NCBI RefSeq assembly: GCF_019744875.1
Contig: NZ_JAIETU010000003.1
Location: 372,001 to 436,000, forward strand
Length of the DNA stretch: 64,000 bases
From: Hyphomicrobium sp.
GTDB taxonomy: Bacteria > Pseudomonadota > Alphaproteobacteria > Rhizobiales > Hyphomicrobiaceae
Direction: 5' to 3'
Shown here: positions 29,475 to 38,556 of the stretch, in pieces
How positions within the stretch are numbered: position 1 is the stretch's first letter
Layout: the number at the start of each line of letters is the position of its first letter
Program-made: the position numbers and the translations under genes
Notes under the pieces: model-generated
The model's database searches: none
Seen by the model: only the letters and a program-made list of their open reading frames with translations
Told to the model about the DNA's origin: nothing

Positions 29475-30299
29475 ATGCGCCTGCTTTTTCTGGGCGACAT
29501 CGTGGGGCGCGCGGGCCGCAAGGCAGCCATTGAGGCGATCCCGCGCCTGCGCAAGCGCTACAATCTCGACTTCCTGGTCATCAACGGCGAGAACGCCGCC
29601 GGCGGCTTCGGCATCACCGAAAGCATCCACCTTGAGCTGATCGACGCGGGCGCCGACGCCGTCACCCTCGGCAATCACGCCTTCGACCAGAAGGACACGC
29701 TGGTCTACATCCAGCGCCAGGAGCGCCTGATCCGCCCGATCAATTTCCCGCCCGGCACGCCCGGCCGCGGCGCAGCCCTCCTCAAGGCGCGCAACGGCGC
29801 CGACGTGCTCGTCATCAACGCCATGGGCCGCGTGTTCATGACCGAGATCGACTGCCCGTTCCGCGCCATCGACCGCGAAATCACCGCCTGCGGGCTGAAA
29901 TCCGGCGCCGACGCCATCCTGGTCGACTTCCACGCCGAAGCGACGAGCGAGAAGCAGGCCCTCGGCCACTTCGTCGACGGCCGCGTGAGCGTCGTCGTGG
30001 GCACCCACACGCACACGCCCACCAGCGACGAGCGCATCCTGAACGGCGGCACGGCCTACATGTCGGACGCCGGCATGTGCGGCGATTACAATTCCGTGCT
30101 CGGCATGGAGACCGACGAGCCGATCAACCGCTTCCTGACCCGCCTGCCGCGCGAGCGCTTCGAGCCCGCCGTCGGTCCCGCCACCGTCTCCGGCCTCGCC
30201 GTCGAAACGGACGACCGCACGGGCCTCGCCGTGCGCGTCAAAAGTTTGCGGCTCGGTGGCGTTTTGGAGCCGACCGAGCCGCTATTTTGGGTCGAGTGA
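29475..30299 (+). CDS. YmdB-like metallophosphoesterase (TIGR00282 family)
   Basis: A 274-residue dinuclear metal phosphodiesterase. In Bacillus the homologue hydrolyses 2',3'-cyclic nucleotides and affects motility/biofilm choice. The motifs are MRLLFLGDIVGRAGRKA, VINGENAAGGFGIT, DAVTLGNHAFDQKD, ILVDFHAEATSEKQA and VVGTHTHTPTSD, which give the two metal centres. ATG at 29475 has a GAGG site. It lies 124 nt after the cyclo-ligase gene, in the same direction. Confidence 0.95.
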   Translation: MRLLFLGDIVGRAGRKAAIEAIPRLRKRYNLDFLVINGENAAGGFGITESIHLELIDAGADAVTLGNHAFDQKDTLVYIQRQERLIRPINFPPGTPGRGAALLKARNGADVLVINAMGRVFMTEIDCPFRAIDREITACGLKSGADAILVDFHAEATSEKQALGHFVDGRVSVVVGTHTHTPTSDERILNGGTAYMSDAGMCGDYNSVLGMETDEPINRFLTRLPRERFEPAVGPATVSGLAVETDDRTGLAVRVKSLRLGGVLEPTEPLFWVE

Positions 30300-30663
30300 G
30301 AGAGAGAGAGATTGTGGCAACCACGTGAGGAGGGGCGGGACCCGCCCTCAGTGCATCGGTGAGCTTGCTCACCCTGGACCGCGATTGGGCAGAAGCGGCG
30401 TCGGACGCAAGGCTAGTTGATTCTGCCCCGTCCATCGAGAGCGGGCGCGAAATAACGCCTGTTTGCGGCCCCAGGAGTGCTTCCGGAAAAGTGGGACCCG
30501 GTTTTTCGAGAAGAAGCACGACCAATCAAAAGTCTGGAGCCGTTCCACAGGGTCCAGCAAAACCAGAACGGCTCCAGGGGGGTTGACCGGGGCCGGACGG
30601 CCGATCATTAAGTCGGACGCACCACGCCCGGGGCACCCCTGGGCCCTAAGTCCGGGACCGCAC
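30300..30663. other. Intergenic region holding a rhizobial-type palindromic repeat
   Basis: 364 nt between the YmdB-like gene and yebC. It begins with a short GAGAGAGAGAG tract right after the stop. The second half is taken up by the two-palindrome repeat described separately. An in-frame extension of yebC reaches 30463 but crosses the repeat and is not protein-like. Confidence 0.6.
30477..30577. repeat. Two-hairpin palindromic intergenic repeat
   Basis: Hairpin 1 (30477-30519): outer GTGCTTC / GAAGCAC with the inner GGAAAAGTGGGACCCGG core recognisable from repeats scattered through rhizobial genomes. Hairpin 2 (30534-30577): a perfect 12-bp inverted repeat CTGGAGCCGTTC / GAACGGCTCCAG. Confidence 0.75.
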
Positions 30664-31413
30664 ATGGCTGGCCATTCAGCATTCAAGAACATCATGCACA
30701 AGAAGGGCCGCAAGGATGCGGCCCGCGCCAAGGTGTTCACCAAGATCGCGCGCGAAATCACCGTTGCCGCCAAATCCGGCTCTCCCGATCCTTCCATGAA
30801 CCCGCGCCTCCGCCTCGCCATCCAGAGCGCGCGCGCCGAGAACATGCCGAAGGACAACATCGAGCGCGCCATCAAGAAGGCCCAGGGCGGCGACAGCGAA
30901 GCGTATGAAGCGATCCGCTACGAAGGCTATGCGCCGGGCGGCGTCGCCGTCATCGCCGAAGCCCTCACCGACAATCGCAACCGCACCGGCGGCGCCGTAC
31001 GCGCGGCCTTCACGAAAAACGGCGGAAACCTTGCTGCCACCGGCGCCGTTGCTCACATGTTCGAGCACGTCGGCGAGATCCGCTTCAAGGCCGCCGCCGG
31101 CACACCCGACGCGGTATTGGAAGCCGCCATCGACGCAGGCGCCGACGACGCGTCTTCCGATGCCACGGGCCACGTCGTCATGTGCGCCTTCGACAGCCTC
31201 GGCACCATCGCCGCCGTGCTGGAAGAAAAACTCGGCGAGCCCGAGAGCGTCCGCGCCATCTGGAAGCCCAACCTTTCGACTGAGGTCGACGAGGACAACG
31301 CCCAGAGCATCATGAAGCTGATCGCAGCCCTCGAAGACGACGACGACGTCCAGAACGTGTTCGCCAACTTCGAGGTCTCGGAAGACGTCCTGAAAAAACT
31401 TACGGCCGCCTGA
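30664..31413 (+). CDS. YebC/PmpR-family transcription/translation regulator
   Basis: A 249-residue protein of the universally conserved YebC family; recent work ties members to ribosome function at proline stretches and to transcription control. ATG at 30664 begins the family signature [20 protein letters not shown], followed by [34 protein letters not shown] and [20 protein letters not shown]. Length is normal. The gene stands about 50 nt ahead of the aldolase gene on the same strand. Confidence 0.95.
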   Translation: MAGHSAFKNIMHKKGRKDAARAKVFTKIAREITVAAKSGSPDPSMNPRLRLAIQSARAENMPKDNIERAIKKAQGGDSEAYEAIRYEGYAPGGVAVIAEALTDNRNRTGGAVRAAFTKNGGNLAATGAVAHMFEHVGEIRFKAAAGTPDAVLEAAIDAGADDASSDATGHVVMCAFDSLGTIAAVLEEKLGEPESVRAIWKPNLSTEVDEDNAQSIMKLIAALEDDDDVQNVFANFEVSEDVLKKLTAA

Positions 31414-31464
31414 GGCAGAGCTGCCCGGCCCGATCCTGAACCCTGTAACCGAAGCGAGAGACCC

Positions 31465-32499
31465 ATGACCGAGAAGCTCGAAGACATCGCCCAAGCCATG
31501 GTCGCACCCGGCAAGGGCATCCTGGCCGCCGACGAAAGCTCGGCCACCATCAAGAAGCGCTTCGACTCGATCTCGGTGACGTCGACCGAGGACACCCGCC
31601 GCGACTATCGCGAGATGCTGTTCCGCTCGTCGGACGCCATGAAGAACTACATCTCCGGCGTCATCCTCTATGACGAGACGATCCGCCAGAAGGCCAAGGA
31701 CGGCACGAGCCTCGTGGACGTGATGCGCGCCGCCGGCTCCATCCCCGGCATCAAGGTCGACACGGGCGCCAAGCCGCTCTCGGGCCCGACCTCCAAGATC
31801 GAAACCGTCACCGAGGGTCTCGACGGCCTGCGCGAGCGCCTGGCCGAGTATTACAAGCTCGGCGCGCGCTTCGCCAAATGGCGCGGCGTCATCACCATCG
31901 CCGATGGCCTGCCGACCTGGAACTGCGTCAAGGCCAACGCCCACGCCCTCGCCCGCTACGCCAGCCTCTGCCAGGAAGCCGGCATCGTCCCCATCGTCGA
32001 GCCCGAAGTGCTGATGGACGGCGCACACGCATCGCACGACATCGACGAATGCTACCGCGTCACGGAATGGACGCTCCGCACCGTGTTCCGCGAGCTCTAT
32101 GACGCCCGCGTCTCCCTCGAAGGCATGGTGCTGAAGCCGAACATGGTCATCGCCGGCCAGAAGAGCGCCCGCCAGGCGTCGCCTGAGGAAGTCGCCGACA
32201 AGACGCTGCGCTGCCTCAAGGCAACCGTCCCCGCGTCGGTGCCCGGCATCGCCTTCCTCTCCGGCGGCCAGTCCGACGAGGCGGCTACCCAGCATCTGTC
32301 CCTGATGAACGCCTCAGGCCCTCTGCCGTGGGCGCTTACGTTCTCCTACGGCCGCGCGCTGCAGGCCGCAGCCCTCAGCGCCTGGAGCGGCAAGACTGAG
32401 AACGTCGCCGCCGGCCAGCGCGCCTTCGCCCACCGCGCCCGCATGAACAGCCTCGCCGCGCTCGGCAAGTGGGATCAGAAGCAGGAAAAGGCGGCCTGA
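31465..32499 (+). CDS. Class I fructose-bisphosphate aldolase
   Basis: A 344-residue Schiff-base aldolase cleaving fructose-1,6-bisphosphate. The family opening GKGILAADESSATIKKRFDS, the catalytic Lys in LEGMVLKPNMVIAG, the second lysine region KWRGVITIADGLP, and FLSGGQSDEAATQHL with the phosphate-binding loop are present; the enzyme ends LAALGKWDQ. Class I enzymes of this eukaryote-like type occur in many Rhizobiales. A strong terminator follows. Order with yebC upstream is consistent with one operon, with a 51-nt gap. Confidence 0.96.
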   Translation: MTEKLEDIAQAMVAPGKGILAADESSATIKKRFDSISVTSTEDTRRDYREMLFRSSDAMKNYISGVILYDETIRQKAKDGTSLVDVMRAAGSIPGIKVDTGAKPLSGPTSKIETVTEGLDGLRERLAEYYKLGARFAKWRGVITIADGLPTWNCVKANAHALARYASLCQEAGIVPIVEPEVLMDGAHASHDIDECYRVTEWTLRTVFRELYDARVSLEGMVLKPNMVIAGQKSARQASPEEVADKTLRCLKATVPASVPGIAFLSGGQSDEAATQHLSLMNASGPLPWALTFSYGRALQAAALSAWSGKTENVAAGQRAFAHRARMNSLAALGKWDQKQEKAA

Positions 32500-32527
32500 T
32501 CGCCGCCATCGCACACTGAGAATTGAG

Positions 32528-32559
32528 GACGGCGGGTCGCAAGGCCCGCCGTCTTTTTT
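32528..32559 (+). terminator. Rho-independent terminator of the aldolase gene
   Basis: Perfect 9-bp stem GACGGCGGG / CCCGCCGTC with an 8-nt loop and six T residues, 28 nt past the stop codon. Confidence 0.95.
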
Positions 32560-32788
32560 GTGCGCGCAAAGCAACACGCGAGGCGTGACGCTTTCGAATT
32601 CAGCGCCCCACACGGAACAAACCCAAGCCGACGCCGTTATCTCGGAAATCCAATCGGTTAGCCTTCGGCCCGCTGCGGTCGAAGGTGAGCGGCAAGGCGC
32701 GACGAGCCCCCCTCGTTGCGCCTTGACTGCGTGAAGGCATGCCCGCTTGGCCATGACGGCTTGAGCACGCCCTCGCTCCACACGGCGC

Positions 32789-32826
32789 AAAAGAAAGCGC
32801 GCGCGAACCGAAATGCTCGCGCGCGC
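32789..32826 (-). terminator. Likely terminator of the L,D-transpeptidase gene
   Basis: On the minus strand, a 10-bp stem GCGCGCGCGA / TCGCGCGCGC with a 9-nt loop, followed by TTTCTTTT. It lies about 25 nt past the transpeptidase stop. Confidence 0.8.
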
Positions 32827-32849
32827 CCTGTCGAACGATTGTCGGACGA

Positions 32850-35201
32850 TCAGTTCAGCCAGAAGCCCGAGATGGCATCGGCGAGCGTATCCGGCGCCTG
32901 ATTGACCTTCTTCTTGCGCTTGTTGGAGGCCGGCTGCTGCTTGCCGTTTTCAGCGACCGGAGTGTACTCCTCCGCCCCTGTCGACGACGACATCTCGACG
33001 ACCGGATCGAGCCGCAGCGTCCGCCCCGTCAGCGCGGCCGAAAGCTTTCCGTCATGGCCGTAGATGTCGGCATACGACGAAACCTTCCCGCTCTCATCGG
33101 CAACAGCCGTGAAGTAGGTCATGTGAACCGGGATCTTGTGGTCGAGATGGACCTCGCCCCCGCCCGCGATCGCGTTGGCCACCTGCTGGTCGTTGTAGCC
33201 GTTGCCCTCGGCGAGCATGACCGCTGCAAACCCTTTCGGGTTCTGCACGCGGATGCAGCCGTGCGACAGCGCGCGGTTGGCCTGCGCGAACAGCGGCCGC
33301 TCGATGGTGTCGTGCATGTAGACGTCGTGCTTGTTCGGGAAGCGGAACTTCACGATGCCCAGCGGGTTCTTGCCGCCCGGCGGCTGCACGAAGCTGTAGT
33401 TGCGCACGTCGGCGGTAGACCAGTTGACGCTGTCCGGATCGATCTTCTTGCCGCCGCGGTAGACGTCGAGACCGTGCGCGCGGATGGCCGCGCCACCGCC
33501 GCCGCCGCCGCCGAACAGCGAGGAGAAGAAGTCGCCGCCACCGGCCGCCCGAAGGCGCGGCTGCAGCTCGCGCATCTTGATTCCGTCCGGCATGCCCCAC
33601 GACGGATTGAAGCCGACGAATTCCATGTCCGCAGAGAACACCGGCGTCGCCCACGCAGGCAGGCCGACGATGATGCGCTCCTTGAAGATGATTTCGTTGC
33701 CCTTGTAGACGCGCGTCATGAACTCCGGAATGTTGTTCTGCACGTAGACCTTGCCCATGTCCTCGGGCAGCCAGCGCCAGCGCTCCATGTTGAGCACGAG
33801 GCGCAAGGTGTTGGTCTCGGGATCGGGCGCCTTGTGCGAATCCACCTCGCGGTTGAGCGACACGCGCGTCGCGCCTGAAAGCTGGCCCGTCGCCTTGATG
33901 CCGCGCTCGACCTGGAACGCCTTGAGCGCAAGCTCCAGCTTTTCGTCGAACATCGTGTCCGGCGTTCCGGCTTCAGCCGTCACCTTGAGACGCTGACGCA
34001 GCAACGCCACTTCCGGCGCGTCCACGCCCTTCTTCAGCGTCACCTTGGTGGAAGGAAGATTGATCTTCAGCGCCGGATCGACTTCCACTTCGGGCTTCGA
34101 CGGTCCGCGCGCGGCCAGCAGCGCCTTACGCAGGTTCTTGAACCCTGCGTGCTGCGGATGCAGGCCCTGCAGATAGGTATCCGGCGACGAGGACGCCGCG
34201 AGATCGGTGAGCACGACGTTCGGATCCTTGATCGTCGGCGTCATGTCGAGAATGCGGCTCAGCGACTGCGGATTGACCCGCCCGCCGCGCGCGAAACGCG
34301 CATACTTCAAAAATTGCAGCGTCAGCTTGCCTTCGGCTTCCGCGAGCGCTTCCGGCGTCGTACCGCCGGCCGAGGGAAGATCGAACGCGGCCGCTGAAAG
34401 GCCCCACTCGTCGGCCCGGCGCACTTCGTCCATGGCGCTCTTGGCGCGGGCGTTGAAGCCGGTGCTGTCGACCCAGACCGGGCCTCCCGTGCGCGCCGTG
34501 TAGAACGCGACGGCAGCCGCTACGTCATCCTTGTTGACGCCCTGCGCGTTGCTTCCGAGCCAGGTCCGCGTTGCCAGAACGACGGGATCGACAATCGGCG
34601 CAGCCGGTGCCGCCGCGGCGGCGGGAGCGGCAGGAGCAGCTTGCGCGGCGGCCGGCGGCGTCGCGGGCGGCGTCGTCGCTGCCGCCGCCGGAGGAGGCGT
34701 AGAGGCTGCAGCCGCCGGAGGCGTCGCAGCGTCCGGTGCAGGAGTGGCTGCAGCGGCGGGCGGAGCGGTCTGCGCCTCGGACGCTGCGGGAGCGGCCTGC
34801 GCCGCCGGAGGCGTCGCAGCCGGAGGTGTTGTCGCGCTCGGCGCAGCAGGCGCTGCGGTCGCGGGCGATGTAGGCGTCACTGCGTTTGCGACCGCGGGCG
34901 CGGCGCTCGGCGGTGTCGCCTGAGAGGAAGGCGCGGCAGCGGCAGGCGTGCTCGGAGAGGCGGATGGCGACGCGTTCGTCTGTTGCGGCGGCAGAGTACC
35001 CGTTGTCGTCGCGGTTGTTGTGGTCGGGGCTGTCGTCGCAGCGGCCGTCGTCGCAGCAGACTGCGCCGAAGGCTCCGTTGGCGTCGTGCCGGAAGGAGCC
35101 GCACCGGACGGTGTTTCCGCGCCCGCCTGGGCCGCGCCCAGCGCCAACATCAGACACGCCGCTGAAATCTTACTCGTATGCGGGAAGGCAATTCTGAGCA
35201 T
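32850..35201 (-). CDS. L,D-transpeptidase (YcbB/LdtD type) with long low-complexity N-terminus
   Basis: A 783-residue periplasmic enzyme that forms 3-3 peptidoglycan crosslinks or attaches proteins to the wall. ATG at 35201 has GGAG at good spacing. Parts: signal peptide to about residue 30 (ACLMLALGAAQAGA), then about 170 residues of Ala/Pro/Thr low complexity, a scaffold domain (VDSTGFNARAKSAMDEVRRA), a peptidoglycan-binding helix bundle (LKAFQVERGIKATGQLSGAT), and the YkuD catalytic domain with VYMHDTIERPLFAQANRALS leading to HGCIRV, the catalytic Cys in SHGCIRV. A glycine-rich insert (FFSSLFGGGGGGGAAIRAHG) lies inside the catalytic domain. Typical family members are 500-600 residues. Monocistronic, divergent from the ThiE-like gene. 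Confidence 0.93.
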   Translation of the reverse strand: MLRIAFPHTSKISAACLMLALGAAQAGAETPSGAAPSGTTPTEPSAQSAATTAAATTAPTTTTATTTGTLPPQQTNASPSASPSTPAAAAPSSQATPPSAAPAVANAVTPTSPATAAPAAPSATTPPAATPPAAQAAPAASEAQTAPPAAAATPAPDAATPPAAAASTPPPAAAATTPPATPPAAAQAAPAAPAAAAAPAAPIVDPVVLATRTWLGSNAQGVNKDDVAAAVAFYTARTGGPVWVDSTGFNARAKSAMDEVRRADEWGLSAAAFDLPSAGGTTPEALAEAEGKLTLQFLKYARFARGGRVNPQSLSRILDMTPTIKDPNVVLTDLAASSSPDTYLQGLHPQHAGFKNLRKALLAARGPSKPEVEVDPALKINLPSTKVTLKKGVDAPEVALLRQRLKVTAEAGTPDTMFDEKLELALKAFQVERGIKATGQLSGATRVSLNREVDSHKAPDPETNTLRLVLNMERWRWLPEDMGKVYVQNNIPEFMTRVYKGNEIIFKERIIVGLPAWATPVFSADMEFVGFNPSWGMPDGIKMRELQPRLRAAGGGDFFSSLFGGGGGGGAAIRAHGLDVYRGGKKIDPDSVNWSTADVRNYSFVQPPGGKNPLGIVKFRFPNKHDVYMHDTIERPLFAQANRALSHGCIRVQNPKGFAAVMLAEGNGYNDQQVANAIAGGGEVHLDHKIPVHMTYFTAVADESGKVSSYADIYGHDGKLSAALTGRTLRLDPVVEMSSSTGAEEYTPVAENGKQQPASNKRKKKVNQAPDTLADAISGFWLN

Positions 35202-35646
35202 CAAATCGGCTCCGTCAAAGCAAAACGCGCACCCCTGTCTCGGACATCGAGCAAGTCAAACCAGCCAGACGCGTGACGACTCAAGAAACACGTGAAGACA
35301 GAGCATGGCTATTTCATGCCCGGTCATAAGCTTATCGCGACCGATACTCCGGATCCCGCCCCGCTTCCGTCGTGGCAAACCCCGAAGGTGTGATCGCCTT
35401 TCAGCCGGTGGCGCATCTGCGGCGCCCATCGGCAAACAGCAACGGATCGCCGCGGCGCATCTGCGCCGCCGCCCGTTAACTCTAGATTCGCCCACGACAA
35501 TACCTAGAATGCGCCTATCGGGATAGGCGTAAGACCTCGTAGGCAATCCTCTCCCGTGCAATGTGGACCGCGGCACCGGAACTCTTTTCCGCCCGAATTG
35601 GGACCGATACGCTCGCGCGACCGCCAGAGATTGAAAAAATCGAACC
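35202..35646. other. Divergent promoter region, L,D-transpeptidase / ThiE-like gene
   Basis: 445 nt without a supported gene. GCGCATCTGCG occurs twice, near 35409 and 35456, 47 nt apart. No TPP-riboswitch core was seen ahead of the ThiE-like gene, although the first gene is of thiamine-related ancestry. Confidence 0.4.
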
Positions 35647-36300
35647 ATGACAAGACATCCGACCTCCCCAGGCCTGTGCCTCGCGGCTGAAGTCCACGCC
35701 GGACCTGAATGGCTGGCCCGCGTCGAGGCCGCGCTCGAGGCCACCCACGCCGCAACCCTCATTCTCGACGGCGTGGACGGCGCCGCAGTCGATGCGGATG
35801 CCGCACGCCCCCTCGTACAGATGGCCCAGCGCAGGAACGTCGCCGCCCTCGTCGTGGACGACTGGCGCACCGCGCGTGCCGTCGGCGCAGATGGTGTTCA
35901 CCTCACGCCCCGCGCCAACATCGACGAAGCCTACCGCGCCGCGCGCGCCGGTCTCGATGAGGGATCCATCGTCGGCGCCGATGGAGGCACCTCGCGCCAC
36001 GACGCAATGATGCTCGGTGAAGCCGGCGCCGACTACGTCGCCTTCGGGCCGACGGACAGCGAAGGAGAAGATTCGCAGGCAGCCCTCGTTGGCTGGTGGT
36101 CCGAGTTGTTTGTCGTGCCCGTCGTCGCCGTCGGCATTGAAACCGCCGAGGACGCCGCAGACATGGCCGCCGAAGCGCCGGACTTCATCGCCATCCGCCT
36201 GCCCCATCCCGGCGACGCAAAGCCCGTCTCGGAGTGGGCCGCCGAAATCCTGAGCGCGATCTCTTCCGCTCCGGTCTCCGCCGCAGGAGCGCCCGCGTGA
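35647..36300 (+). CDS. ThiE-like protein, probably not a thiamine-phosphate synthase
   Basis: A 217-residue protein with the TIM-barrel layout of thiamine-phosphate synthase/TenI: AALVVDDWRTARAVGADGVH, LTPRANIDEAYRAARAG, GGTSRHDAMMLGEAGADYVA, FGPTDSEGEDSQAA, PVVAVGIETAEDAA. But several usual active-site motifs differ (see findings). Annotators often call such genes thiE; a diverged barrel of unknown function is safer. The stop codon overlaps the start of the Sel1-repeat gene (GTGA), so the two are coupled. Confidence 0.7.
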   Translation: MTRHPTSPGLCLAAEVHAGPEWLARVEAALEATHAATLILDGVDGAAVDADAARPLVQMAQRRNVAALVVDDWRTARAVGADGVHLTPRANIDEAYRAARAGLDEGSIVGADGGTSRHDAMMLGEAGADYVAFGPTDSEGEDSQAALVGWWSELFVVPVVAVGIETAEDAADMAAEAPDFIAIRLPHPGDAKPVSEWAAEILSAISSAPVSAAGAPA

Positions 36301-37307
36301 AGCAGCTTCATCTGGCCATTCTGGGCGGCGTCGGGCTCCTGCTCGGCGTGGCGGGCGGACTGGCCGCCACCGGTATGCTGACGCCTTATCTTCCGAAATT
36401 TCTGTCGCAGCCTGCGCCCTCTAAGTCCCCCGAGCTCGCGAGCGAGCCCAAGGATCTGCCGCAGTCCGACGAAACGGCCTACATCGCCTTCGACCAGGGC
36501 CGCTATCTCACGGCCCTCGAACTGGCCGAGAAGGACGCGGCACGCAACGACCCCCAGGCCCACACTCTGATCGGACGCATCTACGCCGATGGCCTCGGCG
36601 TGCCCAAGGACGACGCCACGGCCGCGCGCTGGTACGCCCGCGCCGCCGAGCTTGGCGATATGCCGGGCATGCTGGCCCTCGGCACCATGCTCGCCGAAGG
36701 CCGCGGTGTCGCAAAGGATATGAACCTCGCTGCCGAGATGTTCGAGAAGGCGGCCGCGACCGGCGATCCGCTCGCCAATTACAATCTCGGCCTCATGTTC
36801 CTGCGCGGCAGCGGCAAACCTGAGAACCCTTACCGCGCGGCCATGCACCTCCGGTACGCAGCCGAAAAAGGCATCGCCGCCGCGCAGTACGATCTCGCAG
36901 CCCTCTATCTCGACGGCCGCGGCGTCCCCAACGACGCCCTCGAAGCCGCCCGCTGGAGTTCCAAGGCTGCCGCCCAGGGGCTACCCGCCGCCGAATACGA
37001 CTATGCCGTGATGCTGCTGCGCGGCCGCGGCCTGACCAGCGACAAGGACAAGGCGATTCCCTACTTGCGCTCCTCGGCCGAAAAGGGCGTCGCGGGCGCC
37101 CAGAACCGCCTGGCGCACGTTTACATGGAAGGCGTCGGCGTCGAGGCGAGCCCCATCGAAGCCGCCAAATGGCGCTTGATCGCCAAGGCCGCGGGCGTCA
37201 CCGACGACAAGCTCGACGTGTTTGTCGCGGCCCTCCCCGACGCCGACCGCACCAAGGCCGAAGCAGCCGCCTTCGAGTGGCGCGAGAAGAAGCAAGTGAT
37301 GCCGTAG
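36297..37307 (+). CDS. Sel1-repeat (TPR-like) exported protein
   Basis: A 336-residue protein. The GTG at 36297 overlaps the stop of the upstream gene by 3 nt and is preceded by AGGAG at good spacing. A membrane helix or uncleaved signal is at residues 5-26 (LHLAILGGVGLLLGVAGGLA). The rest is a run of about six Sel1 repeats, each like AHTLIGRIYADGLGVPKDDA / TAARWYARAAELGDMPGMLA / LGTMLAEGRGVAKDMNLAAE. Such proteins are adaptor scaffolds in the periplasm or at the membrane. The coupling to the ThiE-like gene suggests a shared task that I cannot name. Confidence 0.9.
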   Translation: MKQLHLAILGGVGLLLGVAGGLAATGMLTPYLPKFLSQPAPSKSPELASEPKDLPQSDETAYIAFDQGRYLTALELAEKDAARNDPQAHTLIGRIYADGLGVPKDDATAARWYARAAELGDMPGMLALGTMLAEGRGVAKDMNLAAEMFEKAAATGDPLANYNLGLMFLRGSGKPENPYRAAMHLRYAAEKGIAAAQYDLAALYLDGRGVPNDALEAARWSSKAAAQGLPAAEYDYAVMLLRGRGLTSDKDKAIPYLRSSAEKGVAGAQNRLAHVYMEGVGVEASPIEAAKWRLIAKAAGVTDDKLDVFVAALPDADRTKAEAAAFEWREKKQVMP

Positions 37308-37478
37308 ATCTTTGGCCGTGATACCTCGGCCGGGGCCCCCTCGCCTGCGGCAGTAACCACGCAGAGCTTGAAAAGAGTTGACGGACACGCCTGAACCCGG
37401 CATGGCCACCCGACCCTGGCCGCCATCCCGCCTTGGCGATGTTCCCCGCAGCCGATTGTCGTTGAGATCCCGCCGCTC

Positions 37479-38267
37479 ATGCCAGCCTCCGCATTGATGA
37501 ACGTCATGATTTCGGCCGCCCGCAAGGCTGGCCGCTCCCTCGCGCGCGATTTCGGCGAGGTCGAGCAGCTTCAGGTGTCCATCAAGGGCCCGGCCAACTT
37601 CGTCAGCGCCGCCGACCACAAGGCCGAGGACATCATCTACAAGGAGCTCGCCAAGGCGCGCCCCGGCTACGGCTTCCTGATGGAAGAGCGCGGCGAGCTC
37701 AGGGGCGACGACGAGACCCACCGCTGGATCGTCGATCCGCTCGACGGCACGACCAACTTCCTGCACGGCATCCCGCATTTCGCGATCTCGATCGGCCTCG
37801 AACGCGAGGGCGTCATGGTGGCGGGCGTCGTCTACAATCCCGCGACCGACGAGCTATTCACCGCCGAGAAGGGCAAAGGCGCGTTTCTGAACGATCGCCG
37901 CCGCCTGCGCGTTGCGGGCCGCAAGACGCTGGCCGACGCCGTCGTGGTCACAGGCATTCCCCATCGCGGCCGTCCCGGCCATCCGAAGTTCCTGGACGAG
38001 ATGAAGTCCGTCATGATGGAAGTGGCGGGCCTGCGCCGCTCGGGCTCGGCAGCGCTCGACATGGCCTACGTCGCGGCCGGCCGTTACGACGGCTACTGGG
38101 AGCGCAATCTCAAGGCGTGGGATCTCGCGGCCGGCATCGTGCTGGTGCGTGAAGCGGGCGGCCTCGTGACCGACGTCACGGGCGGCGACGACGTGTTGAC
38201 CCGCGGCAATGTCCTCGCCGGCAACAACTACATCACCAAAGCGCTCACGCCGCTGCTGGCGCTGTAG
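37479..38267 (+). CDS. suhB: Inositol-1-monophosphatase family protein
   Basis: A 262-residue Mg-dependent phosphatase of the SuhB family. The metal-binding Glu is in FLMEERGELRG, followed by HRWIVDPLDGTTNFLHGIPH, the family signature, and NLKAWDLAAGIVLVREAGGL near residue 210. ATG at 37479; the frame has a second ATG at 37497. It follows the Sel1 gene with a 171-nt gap. Substrates include inositol phosphates; in E. coli SuhB also acts in rRNA antitermination. Confidence 0.95.
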   Translation: MPASALMNVMISAARKAGRSLARDFGEVEQLQVSIKGPANFVSAADHKAEDIIYKELAKARPGYGFLMEERGELRGDDETHRWIVDPLDGTTNFLHGIPHFAISIGLEREGVMVAGVVYNPATDELFTAEKGKGAFLNDRRRLRVAGRKTLADAVVVTGIPHRGRPGHPKFLDEMKSVMMEVAGLRRSGSAALDMAYVAAGRYDGYWERNLKAWDLAAGIVLVREAGGLVTDVTGGDDVLTRGNVLAGNNYITKALTPLLAL

Positions 38268-38370
38268 AGTCTGATCGTTCGAGATGCGAGCGATCACGCT
38301 AGCATCGTGGACGTGCATCAAACGCTGATCAAGAAAATCACGCCAACAACAAGAGCGCCGCTACTTGCTC

Positions 38371-38503
38371 CTGTCATCCTAGGCCTTGTGCCTAGGATCC
38401 ATGTCGCCGCCTGGACGAACAGCGAGGGAATAGCTGACCTCCAGGAACCTTCATCCCTTCTCCCGAATGGAAGACTGGATCCTCGGGACAAGCCCGAGGA
38501 CGA
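38371..38503. repeat. Inverted pair of REP-like palindromes between suhB and trpE
   Basis: Unit 1 hairpin 38376-38398: ATCCTAGGC / GCCTAGGAT with a CTTGT loop. Unit 2 hairpin 38480-38500: TCCTCGGG / CCCGAGGA with an ACAAG loop. The two units are near-copies in opposite orientation, sharing CTGTC-TCCT-GG and AGGATCCA; they lie between the convergent stops of suhB and trpE. Same template as the units at 24444-24536. Confidence 0.8.
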
Positions 38504-38556
38504 CAGTGGAGGCCCGAAGCCACACCACGCCTCGCGCGCAATGACGCGCTGTCGCC

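Noticed and set aside
35202-35646. TPP riboswitch ahead of the ThiE-like gene
   Set aside because: The CTGAGA and ACCTGAT core sequences are absent, which also fits loss of a thiamine role.
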